Positions 54,527 to 64,000 of a stretch of 64,000 nt of DNA are shown piece by piece (position 1 is the first letter of the stretch; every line of letters begins with the position of its first letter). Source of the DNA: Mesobacillus sp. AQ2. GTDB lineage: Bacteria > Bacillota > Bacilli > Bacillales > Cytobacillaceae. Where the stretch lies: positions 4,159,501 through 4,223,500 of the forward strand of contig NZ_CP126080.1 of NCBI RefSeq assembly GCF_030122805.1, in the 5' to 3' direction. The translations under genes were made by a program, and so were the position numbers. The notes under the pieces are model-generated. The model was not told where the DNA came from. It made no database searches and saw only the letters and a program-made list of their open reading frames with translations.

Positions 54527-54985
54527 TCAATTCGGATCGAGCCTGTAGCTGATCAGCTCAAAATCCGGTGTATAAGTAAAGTTGCCATAAATGATTCCTT
54601 GTCCATGAATCATATATTCAAGAATATGATAATCTCCTGCTGCCATTGGCAAATCCTTAATATCATCAAGCTCGTGCCAGGAAATGGTGCCTTCGTCGGA
54701 AACATCAAGATTGATCCCGTCTGCCTCAGTGGCATAAAAAGTGAACATCATCCACTCAGAAACTACCTGATCATCTTCCTTGATGACGAATGTGAAGATC
54801 CCTTTGATTTGGGGATTACGCAGGTAAATCCCTGTTTCTTCACGGAATTCCCTGACACAGGAATCCTTGACAGTCTCACCAGGTTCCATCTTTCCGCCAG
54901 GAGCCACCCACCAATTGCGGCGCGGCTTCTGCAAAAGCAAAATTTTATCCTCTTTCACTAAAACACAATTCGTGACGCGCTGCAT
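54527..54985 (-). CDS. NUDIX hydrolase (YvcI type)
   Basis: A 152-residue hydrolase of nucleoside diphosphate derivatives, possibly 8-oxo-dGTP. The ATG at 54985 (MQRVTNCVLVKEDKIL) has GAGGTGG upstream; the longer frame lacks support. The Nudix box GGKMEPGETVKDSCVREFR then EETGIYL is complete. Usual first gene of the rapZ-yvcK-whiA-crh run. Confidence 0.93.
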   Translation of the reverse strand: MQRVTNCVLVKEDKILLLQKPRRNWWVAPGGKMEPGETVKDSCVREFREETGIYLRNPQIKGIFTFVIKEDDQVVSEWMMFTFYATEADGINLDVSDEGTISWHELDDIKDLPMAAGDYHILEYMIHGQGIIYGNFTYTPDFELISYRLDPN

Positions 54986-55325
54986 CAAATCCACCTCTTC
55001 ATCTATATGCGCAAGAAAAGTCCCGCCGCAAAAAGGGCGGTTCGTCTGCTTGTTTCTCATTTTAATGGATTCCGGACATATAAGCCTTTTAGCAAAATTT
55101 TCTATGAAACCACAGTCATTCGTCATTTGCCGGACATTTTATTCTTTCCATTATACTATTTTTAGTTTTTACCCACAATGAATAGAAAGATGATATTTTT
55201 GACAAGAAAAGTTCTTTTTATAAAGCGGGATAATTTTTATGAAGTGTAAAGACAATGACCCGCGAAAATTTCCCAATATAAAAAGTGTTATATTCGCTTG
55301 CAAATGCCTGTTTCATTTTTATGTA
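54986..55325. other. Gene-free spacer upstream of the NUDIX gene
   Basis: About 340 AT-rich bases. No frame with a ribosome binding site and normal length; it presumably contains the promoter of the NUDIX-to-crh operon. Confidence 0.4.
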
Positions 55326-55356
55326 TAAAAAAAGAGCACAGGATAACCTGTGCCGT
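55326..55356 (-). terminator. Second terminator downstream of trxB
   Basis: GCACAGG (55336-55342) pairs with CCTGTGC (55347-55353), with CTTTTTTTAT on the minus strand. It lies 150 bases beyond the trxB terminator, so something between them may be transcribed (see findings). Confidence 0.8.
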
Positions 55357-55501
55357 CAAAGGATTATATTTTTAAAAGGGGGTCAATTTCTACTCCTATA
55401 ATACCCCATGATTGTTTCACTACTGTTACAGAAGAATTAATAAATAATTACTTTTTGTTAATTTATGCCGCGGTGTGATGTTTTTTCCAGTTCTAATTAA
55501 A

Positions 55502-55535
55502 TTAAAAGCCCGCCAAATCATTGCGGCGGGCCGGA
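55502..55535 (-). terminator. Terminator of trxB
   Basis: GCCCGCC (55508-55514) pairs with GGCGGGC (55525-55531), with TTTTAATTT on the minus strand. Confidence 0.88.
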
Positions 55536-55545
55536 CATTTGTATA

Positions 55546-56517
<972 letters not shown>

Positions 56518-56669
56518 TCATAGTCCGCTAATTTCCGTAATCCATTCGGAAATAGTATTTCCTGCATAAACATATCCTATAAAACAAGTGCTGCATAGTC
56601 CAAAAATATGCTTAAGTTCACGGAATTGACATATATAGTTTCTAATACCCTTGATTGTATACTTTAAAA

Positions 56670-56720
56670 AGAAAAAAAGGATAAACTTTGCCTGCGGGTT
56701 GCAGACTCAGTTTATCCTTC
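56670..56720 (-). terminator. Terminator of the TPR protein gene
   Basis: AGGATAAACT (56678-56687) pairs with AGTTTATCCT (56709-56718), which overlaps the end of the coding region, with seven T on the minus strand. Confidence 0.85.
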
Positions 56721-58227
56721 ATATGCTGTCTTCTTCATGAAGAAACTCACTAGCCAAATTGATGTATTTGGACAGCGTGGATACGGATAATCCGTATTTC
56801 TTCGCGACTGCCGCTTTCGTCGTGCTGATATTTCTCAGCTTATCCCAGAGATAATCGACAGCTGCTGCCCATGCTTTCTTGTTTTTAAAATCGTAGCCGG
56901 CCTTTGCCGCCTGCTCGAATACCGAAAACCACATGATGTAGACGCCGGCTTCATTTTTGCCGATCGGCTGGTGGTGGTCGTACAATAGCTTCGCCGTTTC
57001 ATGCGCGCCCTTGACTTCTTCTTCCCTGCTGCTCAGTTTGCCGGAGGTTACATATGCAAAATATGATTTTTCCATCTCCGTCATTTTATCCGTTGATGTA
57101 TCCGCTGCGAGAATTTCTTTCTTCTTCGCCGAAACAGATGTGAGGAATAGCGCAAAAAGGCGTTCCTCCGGATAATCGCTGTTCAACTGGTTCAGTATCG
57201 CCGAAACTTGAGCTTCAAACTTCACGCCTTGCTTTTCTGCCCAGGGCTCCATTCCGTCCTTTTCCGGATTGTACTCGAGAACCTTTTTCCAGGCTGTCCG
57301 TGCCGTATTTTCCCTGCCGGTAAAATAAGACGCATGCGCCAGCCAGTAATAGAAAGCACCGTCGCCTTCAAAACCTGACTTTTGCAGCTTTTTCAGCCAG
57401 CGGTAAGCAAGTTCATATTCCCCGACCAGCGCGAACGTGGCACCAAGCTTGAACTGGTGCTCAACGTGGATCGGATGGATTTTTTCCAGTGAATCCTTAA
57501 GATCCTGGCCTTCCTTCTCCTCGCCCTGGTAATGCGCGAACACAAGCGCATTGCAGAGCGCGTGCATGTTCCCGGGATTCTGCTCGAGCACATCATTCAG
57601 GATGTCACGGGCCTTGACCGTTTCCCCAAGGTAAAAATACGCCAGCGCCAGGTTATTGTATGCCGACCAATACTCCGGATACTCCTCGATGACCTCCTGG
57701 AAAATCTCGATCGCCCGCGGAAACTCACCTGACTCGAGGTGATTGCGCGCTTCCTCCTGCTTGACGATCAGGTCATCCTCTTCGTAATAATCCTCATCCA
57801 TTTCTTCCGCTTCCATAGTCAGAAGCTCCAGAAGATCATTCGCATCCTCCGCGAACTCGCCGTCTTCATTCACTTCCAGGTATAAATTCGCATGCCTGAA
57901 CGCATCACGGAATAAACCCATATGAGCGTAATTATTCGCCAGGAAGTAATGGCACTCCGCCATGTTTTCATCCAGTTCTTCGAGGACCAAGTGCAAAAGA
58001 CGGTTAGATTGCTGATAATCACCCAATTCCGACTGCACGATCGCCAGCTGGCAAACAATCATCGGCTCGCCCGGCTCAAGATGCATCGCACGCTCGAAAT
58101 ACTTCTCAGCTTTCTTCAGATCCCGCTTGTGGAAAGCCTTGACCCCTTTGGCGAAATAATACTCACCAGTAGGAACGAAAGACAGCAATTGGCCTTTTTG
58201 CTTCGTTGCTTTAGAGTCTTTTCCCAT
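56719..58227 (-). CDS. TPR-repeat protein with C-terminal helix-turn-helix (YvcD type)
   Basis: A 502-residue soluble protein. TPR units are visible at residues about 22-55 (GVKAFHKRDLKKAEKYFERA), 57-125, 165-230 (YPEYWSAYNNLALAYFYLGE) and 255-310. The last 50 residues, TTKAAVAKKYGLSVSTLSKYI, form a helix-turn-helix. A DNA-binding scaffold or regulator is therefore possible. It lies next to trxB as in B. subtilis, where YvcD has no known function. Confidence 0.88.
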   Translation of the reverse strand: MGKDSKATKQKGQLLSFVPTGEYYFAKGVKAFHKRDLKKAEKYFERAMHLEPGEPMIVCQLAIVQSELGDYQQSNRLLHLVLEELDENMAECHYFLANNYAHMGLFRDAFRHANLYLEVNEDGEFAEDANDLLELLTMEAEEMDEDYYEEDDLIVKQEEARNHLESGEFPRAIEIFQEVIEEYPEYWSAYNNLALAYFYLGETVKARDILNDVLEQNPGNMHALCNALVFAHYQGEEKEGQDLKDSLEKIHPIHVEHQFKLGATFALVGEYELAYRWLKKLQKSGFEGDGAFYYWLAHASYFTGRENTARTAWKKVLEYNPEKDGMEPWAEKQGVKFEAQVSAILNQLNSDYPEERLFALFLTSVSAKKKEILAADTSTDKMTEMEKSYFAYVTSGKLSSREEEVKGAHETAKLLYDHHQPIGKNEAGVYIMWFSVFEQAAKAGYDFKNKKAWAAAVDYLWDKLRNISTTKAAVAKKYGLSVSTLSKYINLASEFLHEEDSI

Positions 58228-58511
58228 GTGATCCTCCTATTTTAGTAAAACTATATCCGTTGAACCCTTTTAGTAAAATTAAATCCATTGTGCTTAGTGG
58301 TTTGTATAAGAATACACATACAGTGTTTTATCGAAGCAACTTTAACTAATGTAGTATAACATACGGACAGAGGGTTCGAGAAGGTGTGGGAGTGAAATTG
58401 TGGGTGGGGAGATTGATTTCTGGATTTGCGCGGATTATTGTGAATTCGACTCCATTTGGTGTGGAGACTATTTTAGAATGCGATTCCAATAGCGAGCCGT
58501 TTCACGGGAGT

Positions 58512-58625
58512 TGGTCGAATTAATGAGAAAAGTGGTCGAATTATCGTTAAATGTGGTCGAATAAATTAAAAATCCGCCAAATTAATCAAAAAAGTGGTCG
58601 AATAAATTTATTTTTCGCCAATAAG
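58512..58625. repeat. Second array with core TGGTCGAATTA / ATCCGCCAA
   Basis: TGGTCGAAT(T/A)A begins at 58512, 58533, 58554 and 58595: steps of 21, 21 and 41 bases. ATCCGCCAA follows the third core and TTCGCCAA the fourth. The same cores and steps occur at 11877-12032, 46 kb away. The array lies between the divergent TPR and NERD genes, just upstream of the NERD ribosome binding site. A short diverged stretch with GAATTCGACTCC extends it from about 58440. Confidence 0.95.
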
Positions 58626-58705
58626 TTTATATCCCTCTTAATAAAGAAGGTGTTTTCGAGGATGGTATCGAATATAGAAGTAAAAATTTTAAGGAGTGAT
58701 AGACT

Positions 58706-59677
58706 TTGATTGGCAAAACAAGAGAATATCCTAGAGAAATCATGATTTTAGAAGCCATAGTAAGGCGTTTTCCTTCAGATGACTTCAGAAAAACAGAATT
58801 CGAGAGGAAGCTCTACCGAAAAAGGGCAGGTTACAAAGGCGAAAAGGTGCTGGATTACTTCTTAGAGCAAATTGACCATACTGAAATGGTGATTTTAAAC
58901 GATTTAAGAATCCCGATTAACAGTACCCACTTCCAAATCGATACCCTCATAATCACTCCTTATTTTCTCCTCATCATTGATTCCAAGAATTACGCAGGAA
59001 CACTCATTTTCCTTCCAGAATTCAATCAGCTGATCAGAATCCAAAACGATATAGAAGAAGTTTTTCCTGATCCGATACTCCAGACAAAAAACCAGGCATA
59101 TCAGTTAAAGGCTTTTCTTAACAAGCATCACTTTACGCCTCCGCCAATTGAATTTCTTGTAGCGATTAGCAATACGCAAGCCATCATTAAAAATCCCACC
59201 AATGACAAGGAAGTCAGTTACAGAGTCTTCAGGTCATCGAATGTTGCCTTCAAGCTTCCTCCTTTCTACCAAAAGCATACCCAGTCTCTCCTCACTAAAA
59301 ATGACATGAAGAAAATCGCCAGACAATTAGCGAAGGCGCATGAACCATTGGTTCCCGACCCCAACACAATGAATCTTCCATTTGAGAAAATGGTTAAGGG
59401 TGTGCAATGCCCTGCCTGCGAGACATTCGGCATGGATTACCATCAAGGGAAGTGGACTTGTAAAAATTGCGGACATAAAACTGGAGATGCGCATATTCAG
59501 GCATTGAGGGATTACTTCCTCATATACGGCCCTTCAATTAATAGTAAGCAATTCCGCGACTTCACGAATGTAAAATCATCTTCAACGGCAAAGCGACTTT
59601 TAACGAATATGGATTTGAACTTTCTTGGCACGACCAAAGGCCGGACATACTCTCCACGAAAAAGCTTCTTTGATTAA
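58706..59677 (+). CDS. NERD-domain protein with zinc ribbon
   Basis: A 323-residue protein. It starts with TTG preceded by AAGGAGTGA. The NERD (nuclease-related) domain spans about residues 38-150, with GYKGEKVLDYFLEQI and HFQIDTLIITPYFLLIIDSKNYAG, including the E-x-n-D-x-n-D/E-x-K pattern of nuclease folds. Near residues 234-257 is CPAC and CKNC, a zinc ribbon, then a helical C-terminus. NERD proteins are thought to process DNA; the target is unknown. Confidence 0.88.
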   Translation: MIGKTREYPREIMILEAIVRRFPSDDFRKTEFERKLYRKRAGYKGEKVLDYFLEQIDHTEMVILNDLRIPINSTHFQIDTLIITPYFLLIIDSKNYAGTLIFLPEFNQLIRIQNDIEEVFPDPILQTKNQAYQLKAFLNKHHFTPPPIEFLVAISNTQAIIKNPTNDKEVSYRVFRSSNVAFKLPPFYQKHTQSLLTKNDMKKIARQLAKAHEPLVPDPNTMNLPFEKMVKGVQCPACETFGMDYHQGKWTCKNCGHKTGDAHIQALRDYFLIYGPSINSKQFRDFTNVKSSSTAKRLLTNMDLNFLGTTKGRTYSPRKSFFD

Positions 59678-59689
59678 TTGTTCACAGCA

Positions 59690-59719
59690 AAAAACCAGCG
59701 CATCACTCTCCTGCGCTGG
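59690..59719 (-). terminator. Terminator of the his operon
   Basis: CCAGCGCA (59719-59701 region) pairs with TGCGCTGG around a loop that contains the hisIE stop codon, followed by TTTTTTG on the minus strand. It may also slow the convergent NERD transcript. Confidence 0.85.
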
Positions 59720-60347
59720 GCTTCTTCCTTTTATTCAATACACCGAGTACTTCTTTCAGTGGAAGCTTTTGTTCCTGCAGCAGGACCATCAGGTGGTAAA
59801 GCAGGTCGGCGGCTTCCCACTTCAGTTCTTCGGGGTCGCGGTTTTTGGCGGCGATGATGACTTCAGCGGCTTCTTCTCCGACTTTCTTTAAAATCTTGTC
59901 GACGCCTTTTTCGAAAAGATAGGTGGTGTAGGCGCCTTCTGGCATGTCTTGTTCACGTTCGCGGATTGTTTTTTCCAGTTCAAGCATGACGGCGAAATCA
60001 GTTAAAGCTGTGTTTTCTGTGACAGTCTTATCGAGGAGGTTCTCCGAGAAACAGCTTTCCGCGCCTGTATGGCATGATGGACCAGCCGGTTCAACGAGAA
60101 CGACCAATGCATCACCGTCGCAATCGTATTTGATTTCGACGATTTTCTGGGTATTCCCGCTTGTTGCGCCTTTATGCCAGAGCTCCTGGCGTGAACGGCT
60201 GTAGAACCAGGTCTCGCGTGTTTCGAGCGACTTGCCTAGCGATTCTTCATTCATATATGCAACAGTCAGCACTTCGCGGGTGGAAGCATCCTGAACAACT
60301 GCGGGAATCAATCCATTGTCACCGAACTTCAAGTCTTCTATCTTCAT
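59703..60347 (-). CDS. hisIE: HisIE, phosphoribosyl-AMP cyclohydrolase / phosphoribosyl-ATP pyrophosphatase
   Basis: A 214-residue fusion doing steps 3 and 2 of histidine synthesis. The N-terminal HisI domain has [20 protein letters not shown] and [15 protein letters not shown] with zinc Cys residues ([10 protein letters not shown]). The C-terminal HisE domain has [20 protein letters not shown] and [13 protein letters not shown]. Overlaps hisF by four bases. Confidence 0.96.
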   Translation of the reverse strand: MKIEDLKFGDNGLIPAVVQDASTREVLTVAYMNEESLGKSLETRETWFYSRSRQELWHKGATSGNTQKIVEIKYDCDGDALVVLVEPAGPSCHTGAESCFSENLLDKTVTENTALTDFAVMLELEKTIREREQDMPEGAYTTYLFEKGVDKILKKVGEEAAEVIIAAKNRDPEELKWEAADLLYHLMVLLQEQKLPLKEVLGVLNKRKKPSAGE

Positions 60348-61102
60348 CGTACAGTCACTCCTTTTTCGCGCAGATGGAATTTCACTTCTTTTACAGATGT
60401 TTCACGGTAGTGGAAAATCGAAGCAGCGAGTGCAGCATCTGCTTTCCCTTCAACAAATGCATCGACAAAATGGTCCGCATTTCCTGCACCGCCTGAGGCA
60501 ATCACCGGAACGGTTACCGCTTCACTGACCGCTCTCGTCAATGCGAGGTCAAAACCATTCTTTTCGCCATCGCTGTCCATGCTCGTCAGCAGGATTTCAC
60601 CTGCACCAAGGCGAACGGCTTCCTTCGCCCAGTCGATAACTTTCCATTCTGTCGGCGTGCGTCCGCCATGGGTATACACTCGCCATGTACCGAGCTCCGG
60701 GTCATATTTCGCGTCGATTGCAACGACGATGCACTGGGCTCCGAAGAAATCAGAGCCTTCCGAAATCAGTTTCGGATTGTTCACAGCTGCCGTATTCAGT
60801 GACACTTTATCGGCACCAGAGCGGAGCATCCTCTTCATGTCCTCAAGGGTATTTATTCCCCCTCCTACTGTAAAAGGAATCGCCAGTTCGGAGGCTACTT
60901 CCCTGACAACCTCGACCATCGTCTTCCTGCCTTCGACAGACGCGGAAATATCAAGGAATACAAGCTCGTCTGCGCCCTGCTCATCATAGAATCTTGCAAG
61001 CTCAACCGGATCGCCGGCATCACGAAGCTGGACGAATTGGATTCCTTTTACGACACGGCCTTCTTTAACATCTAAACAGGGAATGATTCGCTTGCTCAGC
61101 AT
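60344..61102 (-). CDS. hisF: Imidazole glycerol phosphate synthase subunit HisF
   Basis: A 252-residue cyclase barrel. Catalytic Asp in [16 protein letters not shown] and in [14 protein letters not shown]; phosphate motifs [10 protein letters not shown] and [11 protein letters not shown]. Its start shares one base with the hisA stop. Confidence 0.98.
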   Translation of the reverse strand: MLSKRIIPCLDVKEGRVVKGIQFVQLRDAGDPVELARFYDEQGADELVFLDISASVEGRKTMVEVVREVASELAIPFTVGGGINTLEDMKRMLRSGADKVSLNTAAVNNPKLISEGSDFFGAQCIVVAIDAKYDPELGTWRVYTHGGRTPTEWKVIDWAKEAVRLGAGEILLTSMDSDGEKNGFDLALTRAVSEAVTVPVIASGGAGNADHFVDAFVEGKADAALAASIFHYRETSVKEVKFHLREKGVTVR

Positions 61103-61833
61103 CAGGCATTCCCCATTTCCAGCGCAGCTTTTACCGAGAAACGGCCTTCATAGATGGCTTTGCCGACAATTGCGCCGCTGATGCCATCTTCGCCAAGCTG
61201 GCGGAGGGCCGCCAAATCGTCAAGCGTGCTGACACCGCCGGACGCGATGACACTTTTGCCTGTTTCCATTGCCAGCTGACGGGTTGCCTCGACATTCGGG
61301 CCGGCAAGCGTTCCGTCGGTTGCAATATCGGTAAAAATAAAAGTCTCTGCTCCGGCATCAGCGAATCTTTTGCCAAGCTCGACTGCACTTACTTCAGAAG
61401 TGTTAAGCCATCCGTGTGTTGCCACGAATCCATTTTTAGCATCAAGGCCGATTGCGATTCTCGCACCATACTTCCGGACCATTTCCTCAGCAAACCCGGG
61501 ATTTGAAACAGCAATGCTGCCGATGATGACACGAGTGACGCCATTCTCAAGATAGTGGTTGATATCGTTTTCGCTGCGGATCCCGCCGCCGATCTGGACG
61601 TTCACGCCAAGCTCCTGAGCGGCCTGGATGACATACTGGTCATTGACACGCTTGCCATCTCTTGCACCGTCGAGGTCGACCATGTGAATCCACTCCGCTC
61701 CTTCAGCGGCGAATTTTTTTGCCATTTCAAAAGGGGAATCCCCATAGACAGTTTCTTTATCATAATCGCCCTGCAGCAGTCTTACACATTTTCCGCCGCG
61801 CATGTCGATTGCCGGGTAGATCGTGAATTTCAT
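61102..61833 (-). CDS. hisA: HisA, ProFAR isomerase
   Basis: A 243-residue barrel isomerase. Catalytic Asp in [19 protein letters not shown] and in [14 protein letters not shown]; phosphate motifs [12 protein letters not shown] and [13 protein letters not shown]. Overlaps hisH by four bases. Confidence 0.97.
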   Translation of the reverse strand: MKFTIYPAIDMRGGKCVRLLQGDYDKETVYGDSPFEMAKKFAAEGAEWIHMVDLDGARDGKRVNDQYVIQAAQELGVNVQIGGGIRSENDINHYLENGVTRVIIGSIAVSNPGFAEEMVRKYGARIAIGLDAKNGFVATHGWLNTSEVSAVELGKRFADAGAETFIFTDIATDGTLAGPNVEATRQLAMETGKSVIASGGVSTLDDLAALRQLGEDGISGAIVGKAIYEGRFSVKAALEMGNA

Positions 61834-62471
61834 TGCTCAGACTTCCTTTCCGCTGCCAATTCCGTAAAATTACGGAGCAGCCCCATTCCCATGTCACTGC
61901 TTTTCTCCGGATGGAATTGCATGCCGTATATATTCCCTCTGCCAACGATTGCAGGCACTTCAATATCGTAATAGTCACCAACGGCAACCAGCACATCCTG
62001 CTCATCCGTTTTTACATAATAGGAATGGACGAAGTACACGTAATCCTCCTCAAGTGAAGCGAGCAATGGCGAATCACCGGTAAAACGGAGCTTGTTCCAT
62101 CCCATATGCGGAACCTTATAGGCCTCGCCATCTGATGTTCGGCCGCTGAAACGCACGACTTTTCCGGGAAGGAGCCTGAGCCCTTTCGTCTTGCCATTCT
62201 CTGTGCTTTCTTCAAAAAGCAGCTGCATGCCAAGGCAAATGCCGAGCACAGGCTTGCCGGTCGCTGCGAAATCACGGATCATTTCAGCAAGTCCAGTCCG
62301 ATTCAACACGTCCATCGCGTCACGGAATGAGCCAACGCCCGGAACGAGCAATGCATCTGCTTCCATTAATCCATCTTTATATTGTGAGATAAAATAGGGC
62401 GCATTCAGCCGTTCAAGCGCTTTGCTGACGCTGAACAGATTGCCCATGCCGTAATCGACGATGCCAATCAT
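61830..62471 (-). CDS. hisH: Imidazole glycerol phosphate synthase subunit HisH
   Basis: A 213-residue glutamine amidotransferase supplying ammonia to HisF. Nucleophile in [13 protein letters not shown], with His-Glu in [13 protein letters not shown] and the N-terminal [14 protein letters not shown]. Confidence 0.97.
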   Translation of the reverse strand: MIGIVDYGMGNLFSVSKALERLNAPYFISQYKDGLMEADALLVPGVGSFRDAMDVLNRTGLAEMIRDFAATGKPVLGICLGMQLLFEESTENGKTKGLRLLPGKVVRFSGRTSDGEAYKVPHMGWNKLRFTGDSPLLASLEEDYVYFVHSYYVKTDEQDVLVAVGDYYDIEVPAIVGRGNIYGMQFHPEKSSDMGMGLLRNFTELAAERKSEQ

Positions 62472-62559
62472 GGTTTAACTTCCTTCCGTTTGAAGATCTG
62501 TTTACAGCTTCCTTCTATTTGAAGACCTCTGTTCAGCTCCCTTTCAATTTATGAGATCT

Positions 62560-63147
62560 TTACAGCATCCCCTTCGTTGATGGAACGCCTTTTACGCGCG
62601 GGTCGATGGTCGTTGCTTCATCTAGCGCACGGCCAAGAGCTTTAAATACCGCCTCGATCATGTGGTGAGTATTTTTACCGTAATGGACGATGACATGCAG
62701 GTTCATCCTCGCTTCCAGCGCCAGTTTCCAAAGGAATTCATGGACCAGCTCGACATCGAATGTACCGACTTGCTGCGACGGGAATTCTGCGCGCATTTCA
62801 AGGTGCGGGCGGTTGCTTAAATCGATTACTACCTGGGCAAGTGCCTCATCCATTGGGACAAATGCGTTTCCGTAGCGTTTGATTCCCTTTTTATCGCCAA
62901 GTGCTTCACGGAGAGCCTGGCCGATGCAGATGCCGATATCTTCGGTTGTGTGGTGGCCATCAACTTCTACATCACCCTTGGCGTCCACAGACAAATCAAA
63001 TTGCCCGTGCTTCGCGAATAGATCGAGCATGTGGGATAGGAAAGGTACGCCGGTTTCGAGAGAGGATTTCCCTTCCCCATCGATGCCAAACGTTAAATCT
63101 ATTTTCGTTTCATTTGTATATCTGTTCACTGTTGCAGTCCGTTCCAT
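62560..63147 (-). CDS. hisB: Imidazoleglycerol-phosphate dehydratase
   Basis: A 195-residue manganese enzyme. Metal motifs DGHHTTEDIGICIGQA and HYGKNTHHMIEAVFK are intact. CGGAGGTAAGG upstream. About 90 bases separate it from hisH. Confidence 0.97.
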   Translation of the reverse strand: MERTATVNRYTNETKIDLTFGIDGEGKSSLETGVPFLSHMLDLFAKHGQFDLSVDAKGDVEVDGHHTTEDIGICIGQALREALGDKKGIKRYGNAFVPMDEALAQVVIDLSNRPHLEMRAEFPSQQVGTFDVELVHEFLWKLALEARMNLHVIVHYGKNTHHMIEAVFKALGRALDEATTIDPRVKGVPSTKGML

Positions 63148-63172
63148 TACCTTACCTCCGGATTAAAAATTC

Positions 63173-64000
63173 TTATTTCAGTCGAGATTCTACTGCACGG
63201 GCATGGGCTTCAAGCCCCTCAAGCCTTGCAAATTCAGCTATCTTCTCACCATTGGTGTTCATTGCTTGCTCACTGTATAAAATCACGCTTGATTTTTTCT
63301 GGAAATCCTCGACGCTGAGTGGACTCGAAAAGCGCGCTGTTCCATTCGTTGGCAGGACGTGGTTTGGTCCGGCAAAATAATCGCCAACAGGCTCCGAACT
63401 GTATCTGCCTAGAAAAATCGCTCCTGCATGCTTTATTTTGCCGAGCAATTCGACTGGATTTTCCGTGATGACTTCGAGATGCTCCGGGGCCAGCTGATTG
63501 ATTGCTGCGATGGCTTCTTCCAAATCAGCGGCAACATAGATCGCTCCAAAGTCCTCAATCGCCGCTGTGGCGATTTCCTTTCGCGGTAAGTGCGACAGCT
63601 GTTTATACACCTCGTCCAGCACATCCTCTGCCAGAGTCCGTGATGTTGTCACCAGGACTGCACACGCACGCGGATCATGCTCCGCCTGGGAAAGCAGGTC
63701 AGCCGCAATCTCATTTGCACGTGCTGTATCATCAGCCAGGATGCCGATTTCACTTGGGCCGGCGATCATGTCGATTGCGACATCTCCGAACACCTCACGC
63801 TTGGCAAGGGCGACATATATGTTCCCGGGACCGGTGATTTTATCGACCGGCTTGATCGTTTCTGTTCCATATGCCAGAGCTGCAATCGCTTGTGCTCCGC
63901 CGACTTTATAGATCTCTTTTACCCCGGCGATGTCGGCCGCAACCAGCACACCTGCCGGAAGCTTTCCATCATGTCCTGGCGGCGTCACCATCACGATTCG
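63173..64000 (-). CDS. hisD: Histidinol dehydrogenase, C-terminal part (runs off the window)
   Basis: 275 codons are present from the window edge; the N-terminal third is outside. The zinc enzyme oxidises histidinol to histidine. Signatures visible: [79 protein letters not shown] and [16 protein letters not shown] with the catalytic His. It is the first his gene seen here, and hisG/hisZ are presumably upstream. Confidence 0.97.
   Translation of the reverse strand, partial: RIVMVTPPGHDGKLPAGVLVAADIAGVKEIYKVGGAQAIAALAYGTETIKPVDKITGPGNIYVALAKREVFGDVAIDMIAGPSEIGILADDTARANEIAADLLSQAEHDPRACAVLVTTSRTLAEDVLDEVYKQLSHLPRKEIATAAIEDFGAIYVAADLEEAIAAINQLAPEHLEVITENPVELLGKIKHAGAIFLGRYSSEPVGDYFAGPNHVLPTNGTARFSSPLSVEDFQKKSSVILYSEQAMNTNGEKIAEFARLEGLEAHARAVESRLK

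Overview
The window is a chromosomal segment of a low-GC, endospore-forming member of the Bacillaceae (Bacillus/Mesobacillus/Neobacillus-like). Support comes from the intact cggR-gap-pgk-tpiA-gpmI-eno operon with a CggR operator, the clpP / crh-whiA-yvcK-rapZ-nudix-trxB-tpr-his gene order, secG-est-rnr-smpB-ssrA, sporulation and germination genes (cwlJ, two GerPF-like proteins, Gly-rich coat-like proteins), SinI- and YIEGIA-family proteins, and strong AAGGAGG-type ribosome binding sites. No phage, plasmid, transposase or CRISPR locus is visible.

Layout. 0-9 kb: small membrane and sensory proteins, an orphan histidine kinase, an N-acetylglucosamine-type PTS permease with a cre-like site, a MASE3-PAS sensor, a YeiH-type exporter and an FAD-linked 2-hydroxyacid dehydrogenase. 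8.8-13.7 kb: a pterin-enzyme island with MoeB/ThiF, a tungsten-type aldehyde:ferredoxin oxidoreductase, MoaD, a MoaD-partner protein and a LysR regulator. 13.8-16.1 kb: a nine-unit 52-bp repeat array, then a promoter, a T-box leader and brnQ. 16.4-20.7 kb: a DsbA/FrnE-type oxidoreductase whose first active-site Cys codon is TGA, then an MMPL exporter with its MarR regulator and a palindromic operator. 21-32.8 kb: sporulation/germination genes, HpaB, GNAT, two secreted proteins and a YIEGIA pair. 33.1-39.5 kb: a free-standing LAGLIDADG endonuclease beside a tmRNA gene split in its T-loop by a group I-like intron, then smpB, rnr, an esterase, secG and a polysaccharide deacetylase. 39.8-48.9 kb: the glycolytic operon and sigL. 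49-64 kb: TetR, SinI, tRNA-Arg(CCG), clpP, the crh-whiA-yvcK-rapZ block, trxB, a TPR-HTH protein, a NERD protein and the his operon, whose hisD runs off the window.

Three things stand out. (1) The DsbA/FrnE gene reads V-TGA-P-F-C where its family has VCPFC, and a bacterial-SECIS-like hairpin begins at a suitable distance from the TGA. It is either a selenoprotein or a freshly broken gene. (2) The tmRNA gene is interrupted by a 273-nt intron with a clean P1 helix and a U-G splice pair, and a separate homing endonuclease gene lies just past its 3' end. (3) Six intergenic arrays at different places carry different short cores, all spaced near multiples of the DNA helical repeat (21, about 41 or 52 bp). 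No feature class I know explains them.
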